Source: JAJZJT01 sp049964655
GTDB lineage: Bacteria > Actinomycetota > Acidimicrobiia > Acidimicrobiales > RAAP-2
Reading direction: 5' to 3'
NCBI GenBank assembly: GCA_049964655.1
Contig: JBMFXC010000004.1
Coordinates: 1 to 60,809 of the forward strand
Length of the DNA: 60,809 bases
Made by a program: the position numbers and the translations under genes. The notes under the pieces are model-generated. The model saw only the letters and a program-made list of their open reading frames with translations. It was not told the DNA's origin and made no database searches. Shown piece after piece: positions 55,965 through 60,809 of the stretch; position 1 is the first letter of the stretch, and each line of letters opens with the position of its first letter.

Positions 55965-56936
55965 GTGGCCGTCCTGTTGGCCGTCGTGGCGTCGTTTGCC
56001 AACGCACTGAGCGCCATCCTCCAGCGGACGGCCGTCCAGCACGCGCCCGAGCGCACGCGCCTACGTCTCAGCCTGGTCGTGTTCGCCGTGCGTCGGTGGG
56101 TGTGGCTGGTCGGCCTGGCTCTCCTCGCCCTCGGGTTCGTCCTCCAGGCGGTCGCCCTCCGCTTCGGGCGCCTGAGCGAGGTCCAGCCTGTCGTGACCAC
56201 CGAGTTGCTCTTCGTGGTGCTGGTGCTCGGCACGTGGTACCGCTACCGGGTCGGGGGACGGGAATGGATCGGCGCCCTGGCCGCCGCGGGAGGGCTCGCC
56301 ACCCTTCTCGTCGTGGCCAACCCGAGCGGTGACACGCGGGTGCCCGCGCTCGGCGCCTGGGGATGGACCCTCCTCGCCGTGGGCGGTGCCGTGGTGGTGG
56401 CGGTGCTGCTCGCCTTCGTCGGTCCGCGGTGGTTCCGGGCCGGGATGTTCGGCCTGGCCGCCGCCTTGCTCTTCGCCGTTGCAGCCGCCCTCACCAAGGT
56501 GTTCTCGACGTTGGTGACCACCGGATGGGGCCACGTGTTCGACCACTGGGAGCCCTACGGACTGGTGGCGTCGGGCGTGGCCGGCCTCTTCCTCGCCCAG
56601 AACGCCTTCCACGCCGGGCCCATCACGGCGTCGCAGTCGACCCTCACCATCGTCGACCCGCTGGCCAGTGTGGCCCTTGGTGTGTGGCTGTTCGGTGAGC
56701 ACCTGGCCACCGGCGGGTGGCGGGCACCAGTCGAGCTCTTCGCCCTGGTGGTGCTGTGCGCCGGGGTCGTGGCGCTGTCTCGCTCCCCCCTCGTGGCCGG
56801 GGCGATGGACGAGTCGGGCGGCCACGACCTGCTGGTGCGCCAGCCATCCCGACGACGGCGTTCGGCCGGAGCGACCGGGGGATCGGTGGGCCCGGTGCCT
56901 GGCCACCAGGTGGGACCGGGCCCTGATGCCGATTGA
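55965..56936 (+). CDS. DMT-superfamily (EamA-like) transporter
   Basis: This is an inner-membrane protein with about nine hydrophobic helices arranged as two similar halves (VLLAVVASFANALSAILQRT at the start; LVASGVAGLFLAQNAFHAGP in the second half, with the typical PLASVALGVWLFGEHL motif). The ~50-residue C-terminus is charged and cytoplasmic. The 323 residues fit the drug/metabolite transporter family. The substrate cannot be told. No partner gene is obvious; the next gene is on the other strand. Confidence 0.82.
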   Translation: MAVLLAVVASFANALSAILQRTAVQHAPERTRLRLSLVVFAVRRWVWLVGLALLALGFVLQAVALRFGRLSEVQPVVTTELLFVVLVLGTWYRYRVGGREWIGALAAAGGLATLLVVANPSGDTRVPALGAWGWTLLAVGGAVVVAVLLAFVGPRWFRAGMFGLAAALLFAVAAALTKVFSTLVTTGWGHVFDHWEPYGLVASGVAGLFLAQNAFHAGPITASQSTLTIVDPLASVALGVWLFGEHLATGGWRAPVELFALVVLCAGVVALSRSPLVAGAMDESGGHDLLVRQPSRRRRSAGATGGSVGPVPGHQVGPGPDAD

Positions 56937-57027
56937 GCGACGAGCGAGTGCCGACCGAGCGCCGACCGACGCGGACCTGCCCGTCGGCGGTTCCCGCGAC
57001 GGTTGTTGGACGCCCGTTCGTCCGGGG

Positions 57028-57954
57028 TCAGCGGCGGCCGAGCGTAGCGGCGAGCGCGCCGTCGAGGTCCCGGTGGAGGAAGGTGAACCCGCTGGCCGCA
57101 AGGGCAGCTGGCAGGGCCCGTTGGCTGGCCAGGACGAGCTCGTCGGCCATCTCGGCCCCGAGGGCCAAGCGAAGGACCAAGGAGGGCACGGGAAGCACCG
57201 CCGGGCGGCGGAGCACCCGGCCGAGGGCATGGGCCAGGGCGGCGTCGGTGGCCGGCTCGGGAGCGGTGGCGTTCACCGGTCCGACCAGCCCGGGTGTGGT
57301 GAGACCGTGGAGGATCGCCCGGACCTCGTCCTCGAGCGTGATCCAGCTGCGGTACTGCCGACCCGAGCCGAGCGGTCCACCGAGGCCGAGCCGGAACAGG
57401 GGGAGCTGGCGACCGAGGGACCCGCCCCGCCGGCTGAGGACAAAGCCGGTACGCAGCAGCACGACCCGGATACCCGCCGCTGCCGCTGCCGCTGTCGAGG
57501 CTTCCCAGGATCGGCACACGTCGGCCAGGAACCCCCGTCCGGCGAACGATGCCTCGGTGAGCTCCTCGTCGCCGCGGTCCCCGTAGATGCCGATCGCAGA
57601 CGCCGACACCAGCACGTCGGGAGGGGTGGGCAGCGAGGCGAGGACCTCGGCGAGCAGCACGGTCGAGCGGGTGCGACTGGTCCGGATGGCCTCCTTGACG
57701 GCCGGCGACCACCGTCGGTCCCCGACGCCTGCCCCGGCAAGGTGGACCACGCCGTCGAACGGGCCGGCCCGCTCGACGGCACCGGGGTCGAGCACGCCGG
57801 CGCCGGGGTCCCACAGCACCCGTGCCGGGCCGCCGAGGGGTGCCGGACGACTTCCCGGTCGGACGAGGACCGCCACCTCGTGGCCTTCGGCCACCAGGCG
57901 TGCGACCAGCGCTCCGCCGATCAGGCCCGAGCTGCCCGTTACGAGGATGCGCAC
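57028..57954 (-). CDS. TIGR01777-family NAD(P)-binding epimerase
   Basis: This is a short-chain (extended) dehydrogenase-fold protein related to the YfcH/SulA-type sugar-nucleotide epimerases; its substrate is unknown. The N-terminal nucleotide motif is VTGSSGLIGGALVARL (GxxGxxG). Family segments FDGVVHLAGAGVGDRRW, VLVSASAIGIYGDRGDEELT and LRTGFVLSRRGGSLGRQLPL are present, and the C-terminal domain ends in FTFLHRDLDGAL. There are 308 residues. The ATG at 57954 overlaps the last 16 bp of the upstream hydrolase gene, so the two are coupled. Confidence 0.88.
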   Translation of the reverse strand: MRILVTGSSGLIGGALVARLVAEGHEVAVLVRPGSRPAPLGGPARVLWDPGAGVLDPGAVERAGPFDGVVHLAGAGVGDRRWSPAVKEAIRTSRTRSTVLLAEVLASLPTPPDVLVSASAIGIYGDRGDEELTEASFAGRGFLADVCRSWEASTAAAAAAGIRVVLLRTGFVLSRRGGSLGRQLPLFRLGLGGPLGSGRQYRSWITLEDEVRAILHGLTTPGLVGPVNATAPEPATDAALAHALGRVLRRPAVLPVPSLVLRLALGAEMADELVLASQRALPAALAASGFTFLHRDLDGALAATLGRR

Positions 57955-58745
57955 GTCATGTCCGTTCGGGCCGTCGGGAGCGCACGATCGACTGCTCGTC
58001 TCACCAAGGCGGCGAAGGCGTCGGGATGGGTCAGATGGGCGCCGTGGGCGGCACCCTCGATGTCGACCAGCTCGCCGTCGGGGAGGTGGTCGGCGAGCCA
58101 GGCAGCATCTCGCCGGTGCCGCTCGAGGGAGCGTCCGCCTCGTCCGACGAGGACGGGGACGGTGACCGACGCCACGTCGAAGGCCGGATGGTCGCGGCGG
58201 ATGGCGGAGAGCTCGCCGACCAGCGCCGGACCCTCGGCACGTCGTTCCTGACGGGTCGCCGGCGGGAGCCGTTCCCAGGTGTCGTTGCCCACCAGGCGGC
58301 GGAAGAAGGACTCGGCGACGAGCGCCGGGTCACCGGCGAGCGCCGTCCGCGGTGGCGATCCCGGGTCGAGCAGTCGGTCGAGCCAGGGCAGGGGCGGTTC
58401 GTAGGCCCCGACCCCCACGATGTCTCCCTCGCCGCCGGCCGCCGCCGCCAGGGCGACGACGCCGCCGTAGCTGTGGCCGACGACCACGGCGCGCCGACCG
58501 TCGAGGACGTCGATGAGATCGTCGACGTGCTCGGCGAGGGTGGTGGCGACCGGACCGGCTGTACGGGATCGGTGGTAGCCGCGCCGGTCGTAGGCGACGA
58601 CATGGAGGTCGTCGAGGCGGCGGATGACCCGTGCGAAGCTGGCCGCCCGGTCGAGCGAGCCGTGCACGAGCGCGACGAGGGGCAGACCGGGCGACGGCCG
58701 GGCGGGGCGGTGGTCGTCCACGGCCAGCGCGAAGTGTTGGCCCAT
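57939..58745 (-). CDS. alpha/beta hydrolase
   Basis: This is a serine hydrolase of the alpha/beta fold with unknown substrate. It begins with a strand containing LVALVHGSLDRAASFARVIR (oxyanion HG), then YDRRGYHRSRTAGPVATTLA, the nucleophile elbow VVVGHSYGGVVALAAA, and the C-terminal His in IEGAAHGAHLTHPDAFAALV. There are 268 residues from the ATG at 58745; the frame is open upstream but the conserved fold starts here. It precedes and overlaps the epimerase gene. Confidence 0.87.
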   Translation of the reverse strand: MGQHFALAVDDHRPARPSPGLPLVALVHGSLDRAASFARVIRRLDDLHVVAYDRRGYHRSRTAGPVATTLAEHVDDLIDVLDGRRAVVVGHSYGGVVALAAAAGGEGDIVGVGAYEPPLPWLDRLLDPGSPPRTALAGDPALVAESFFRRLVGNDTWERLPPATRQERRAEGPALVGELSAIRRDHPAFDVASVTVPVLVGRGGRSLERHRRDAAWLADHLPDGELVDIEGAAHGAHLTHPDAFAALVRRAVDRALPTARTDMTCASS

Positions 58746-58868
58746 GCCCGACAGCCTGCCAGGTCGCGGCCGGTGGCGCGGCACGGGCGCCTGCCGGAAG
58801 CGGAGCTATCCGCGCTTTGTGGCTCCGGATCGGGCATTGTGGTGGCTTCCACTGACCAAGGAGACAGC

Positions 58869-59183
58869 GTGCCTGTAACCAAATCCGATCTGATCGCTGC
58901 GGTCGCCGCACACACCGGCTCGACAGCGAAGGACGTTGCCACCGTTCTGGCGGGCTTGGAGGACGTGGTGGTCGCCAACGTCGCCAAGGGCGAGAAGGTG
59001 GTCCTGACCGGGTTCCTCACCTTCGAGCGGACCCAGCGGGCAGCGCGCACCGGTCGGAACCCTCAGACCGGCGAAGCGATCAAGATCAAGGCATCCAAGG
59101 CCCCCAAGGTCTCGGCCGGCGCGTCCTTCAAGAAGGTCGTGAACGGCCAGGCCCCGGCACCCAAGCTCACCCGGGCCAAGTGA
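58869..59183 (+). CDS. hup: HU-family nucleoid protein, short form
   Basis: This is a second HU, 104 residues, with a normal fold: VTKSDLIAAVAAHTGSTAKD, then VVLTGFLTFERTQRAARTGR and NPQTGEAIKIKASKAPKVSA with the arm Pro. The C-terminus adds only ~12 residues (GQAPAPKLTRAK) rather than the long tail of the HU at 42865-43773. AAGGAG (58858-58863) lies 5 bases before the GTG at 58869. Having both a tailed and a tailless HU resembles the HupS/HupA pair of Streptomyces. A 14-bp hairpin follows. Confidence 0.93.
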   Translation: MPVTKSDLIAAVAAHTGSTAKDVATVLAGLEDVVVANVAKGEKVVLTGFLTFERTQRAARTGRNPQTGEAIKIKASKAPKVSAGASFKKVVNGQAPAPKLTRAK

Positions 59184-59221
59184 CCCGGAGGTGACGGGCG
59201 CCCGGCGGGCGCACCGGAGGA

Positions 59222-59255
59222 CGACCGACGCCGGCTCTGATGCCGGCGTCGGTCG
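59222..59255. terminator. 14-bp perfect hairpin between HU and queE
   Basis: CGACCGACGCCGGC (59222-59235) and its exact complement (59242-59255) enclose a 6-nt loop. It lies between convergent genes, 38 bp after the HU stop and 18 bp from the queE stop, so it may terminate both transcripts. Confidence 0.75.
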
Positions 59256-59273
59256 CGCCTGCGCCCAGTGCGT

Positions 59274-60065
59274 TCAGAGCTGGCCGATTGCCTTGTGGGT
59301 CTGAGGGACGACCCGGACGCGCCGGTAGCGCCGGAGCGCCCGCTCCTGCAGGTCGAGGACCTGGTCGGGTGAGGGGCCGACACGGACGGCGCCGAAGGGC
59401 GTGACGGGCTGGAGGAACACGTCGACCTCGTCGCGACCGGCGACGCAGCGGGACACCGCGTCGAGCGCGGCGTCGAGCTCGTCGACGTCGACGGCCGGCC
59501 CGAGCACGACCTTGACCCAGGTGGTGAGACCGGACGCGAGCGCGGCGTCGAGGAAGCGCTCTTGGGTGGCCAGCTGGACGTGCTCGCCGTCGACGCTGGG
59601 CAGCTTGAGGTCGAGGCTCACCGCGGAGAGCCACGGCGCCACAACCGCGAGCCCACCGGGGAAGGTCCCGTTGGTCTCGAGCATCACCGGTAGGTCCGCA
59701 CCGGCAAGTGCAGCGAGGACGGGGGCCAGCCGGCGGGCCTGCAGGAGCGGCTCGCCGCCGGTGACGGACACCGAGTGGTGGGGCACCTGCTCCCACAAGC
59801 GGACAACCGCGTCCACCACGTCGGCTGCCTCGAGCGGGCTCGAGCGTTGCTGCCACTGCCGGCGCCCGGCTCGTTGCTCGATCCGACACGGCCCGGGGCG
59901 AGCCTCGAGTGCCTCGGGCTGGTCGCAGTAGACGCACCGCAGGTTGCACCCGGTGAGCCGCAGGAACACCTGACGCTCGCCGACCAGTGCTGCTTCGCCC
60001 TGGATGGCCGAGAAGACCTCGGACACGAGCAGGCCGTCTCCGGTCGGGCGGACCACCTCGTTCAC
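59274..60065 (-). CDS. queE: 7-carboxy-7-deazaguanine synthase QueE
   Basis: This radical SAM enzyme converts 6-carboxy-tetrahydropterin into 7-carboxy-7-deazaguanine in preQ0 synthesis. The cluster-binding motif FLRLTGCNLRCVYCDQPEAL (CxxxCxxC) is near residues 33-52, the SAM-site segment SVSVTGGEPLL follows, and VMLETNGTFPGGL is typical of QueE. The GTG at 60065 overlaps the queC stop (GTGA) and gives 263 residues; the open frame further upstream is inside queC. Confidence 0.93.
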   Translation of the reverse strand: MNEVVRPTGDGLLVSEVFSAIQGEAALVGERQVFLRLTGCNLRCVYCDQPEALEARPGPCRIEQRAGRRQWQQRSSPLEAADVVDAVVRLWEQVPHHSVSVTGGEPLLQARRLAPVLAALAGADLPVMLETNGTFPGGLAVVAPWLSAVSLDLKLPSVDGEHVQLATQERFLDAALASGLTTWVKVVLGPAVDVDELDAALDAVSRCVAGRDEVDVFLQPVTPFGAVRVGPSPDQVLDLQERALRRYRRVRVVPQTHKAIGQL

Positions 60066-60727
60066 TCGAGAGCCGGATCGGCGACGCCGGCCTCGGCGAA
60101 GCCACGGGCCCGGAGCCGACAGGCGTCGCAGGTCCCGCAGGGGGCGTCGCCTCCCTCGTAGCACGACCAGGTCAGGGCGAGCGGCGCACCGAGCGCCAGG
60201 CCGGTGCGCACGATGTCCGCCTTGGTGCGGTCGATCAGCGGGGTGCGGACCTCGACGGGTCGACCTTCGACGCCCCGTCGGAGGGCGAGCGCTCCGACCC
60301 GACGGAAGGCCTCGACGAACTCGGGGCGGCAGTCGGGGTACCCCGAGTAGTCCACGGCGGTCACCCCGGTCCACACCGCGTCGAGGTCGCGCGCCTCGGC
60401 GACGGCGAGCGCCACCGACAAGAAGACGAGGTTGCGTGCGGGAACGTAGGTGACCGGGATGCCCCCCATGTCGTCCGCCCCGGTAGGGACGGCGATGGAG
60501 GGGTCGGTCAGCGCGGAGCCGCCCCACGGTCGGGCGTCGATGGACACCACCAGGTGCTCAGCTCGGAAGGCGCCGGCGATGCCGGCGGCGTGGTCGACCT
60601 CGGTGCGGTGACGCTGGCCATAGTCGAAGGTGAGCGCGAGCGGGGGACGGCCGTGCTCGGCCGCGGCGATGGCCATGCAGACCGTCGAGTCGAGCCCGCC
60701 CGACAGCACGACGAGGTCGCCGGCCAT
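60062..60727 (-). CDS. queC: 7-cyano-7-deazaguanine synthase QueC
   Basis: QueC makes preQ0 from 7-carboxy-7-deazaguanine using ATP and ammonia. The PP-loop motif LVVLSGGLDSTVCMAIA is at the N-terminus, YVPARNLVFLSVALAVAEAR in the middle, and the zinc site CYEGGDAPCGTCDACRLR at the C-terminus (four Cys). At 221 residues it is full length. Its stop overlaps the queE start, and its ATG lies 1 bp after the queD stop, so the three form one operon. Confidence 0.95.
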   Translation of the reverse strand: MAGDLVVLSGGLDSTVCMAIAAAEHGRPPLALTFDYGQRHRTEVDHAAGIAGAFRAEHLVVSIDARPWGGSALTDPSIAVPTGADDMGGIPVTYVPARNLVFLSVALAVAEARDLDAVWTGVTAVDYSGYPDCRPEFVEAFRRVGALALRRGVEGRPVEVRTPLIDRTKADIVRTGLALGAPLALTWSCYEGGDAPCGTCDACRLRARGFAEAGVADPALE

Positions 60728-60728
60728 C

Positions 60729-60809
60729 TCAGCGTCGAGCGACCAGCTCGACCCAGGCGCGCGGGGTCTCCCAGAGCCGGAGCCGTTCGAGCGGCAGGTT
60801 GGCTGCCTC
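60729..60809 (-). CDS. queD: 6-carboxy-tetrahydropterin synthase QueD, C-terminal fragment
   Basis: Only the last 26 codons are in the window. The sequence LERLRLWETPRAWVELV matches the conserved C-terminal strand of the QueD/PTPS family (VxVxET...W). It reads into queC with a 1-bp gap. Position and motif make the call likely even though the catalytic residues lie outside the window. Confidence 0.75.
   Translation of the reverse strand, partial: EAANLPLERLRLWETPRAWVELVARR

Noticed and set aside
1..60809. tRNA, rRNA or riboswitch genes
   Set aside because: No cloverleaf-like sequence, TTCGA-type T-loop with matching stems, or known riboswitch core was recognised by eye; a covariance-model scan was not possible.

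Overview
The window is a high-GC draft scaffold, probably from an actinobacterium of the Acidimicrobiia type. That placement is inferred from marker families, not from a tree. Supporting signs are paired WYL regulators of the PafB/PafC type, coenzyme F420 genes (CofC and an F420-type luciferase-family oxidoreductase), an NDMA-dependent alcohol dehydrogenase, an HU protein with a long lysine/alanine histone-H1-like tail, and many starts lying 5-8 bases after a TANNNT -10 box (leaderless transcripts), together with both a flagellum and type IV pili. Three 100-N gaps (23653-23752, 28603-28702, 46336-46435) and one 10-N gap (52110-52119) interrupt it; the three long gaps look like placeholders of unknown true length.

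Layout. 1-8100: compact flagellar operon fliK(partial)-flgD-flgE-fliM-fliN-fliO-fliP-fliQ-fliR-flhB, mostly with overlapping stops and starts, followed at 8146-8963 by a short leader ORF and a PilZ (c-di-GMP) protein where flhA might be expected. 8990-18000: housekeeping and redox genes: a zinc ribbon, a thioredoxin-like protein, an F420-type oxidoreductase, dxs, a FlK-type thioesterase, tldD/tldE and an NDMA-type alcohol dehydrogenase. 18059-36030: a split type IV pilus locus. On the minus strand are pilO, a pilM-pilN fusion and pilT, then (after fmdB-like, moaC, a proline-rich protein and a small hypothetical) a two-component pair and a divergent prepilin peptidase. On the plus strand are pilB, a PilT-like ATPase carrying an MshEN-like N-domain, pilC, a small ORF, the pilin, and a polytopic membrane protein.

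36088-39499: a short acyl-CoA carboxylase carboxyltransferase and a pafB/pafC-like pair. 39551-42566: a MobF relaxase and a VirD4/TraG-type coupling protein in convergent orientation, with no integrase or pilus genes, which looks like a mobilisation module or remnant. 42865-43773: HU with the H1-like tail. 43856-52901: PIG-L deacetylase with cofC, gpsA, a class III nucleotide cyclase, a GH38 alpha-mannosidase, a MatB-like acyl-CoA synthetase and rnhB. 52994-58745: acyl-CoA dehydrogenase (with a TetR-style palindrome upstream), a DUF1254/DUF1214 protein, a DMT transporter, a TIGR01777 epimerase and an alpha/beta hydrolase. 58869-60809: a second, short HU and the preQ0 operon queD(partial)-queC-queE.

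How it fits together. Two motility machines sit about 10 kb apart, and c-di-GMP modules appear in both: the PilZ protein after flhB, and MshEN/T2SSE_N-type domains on the two plus-strand pilus ATPases. The most unusual features are the pilM-pilN fusion, the MshEN-PilT hybrid, a prepilin peptidase homologue with eroded catalytic-aspartate motifs and a Cys-Gly-Thr repeat tail, a FliM without the CheY-binding N-terminal motif, and short tandem duplications (8-27 bp, all of different sequence) at many gene ends and spacers.
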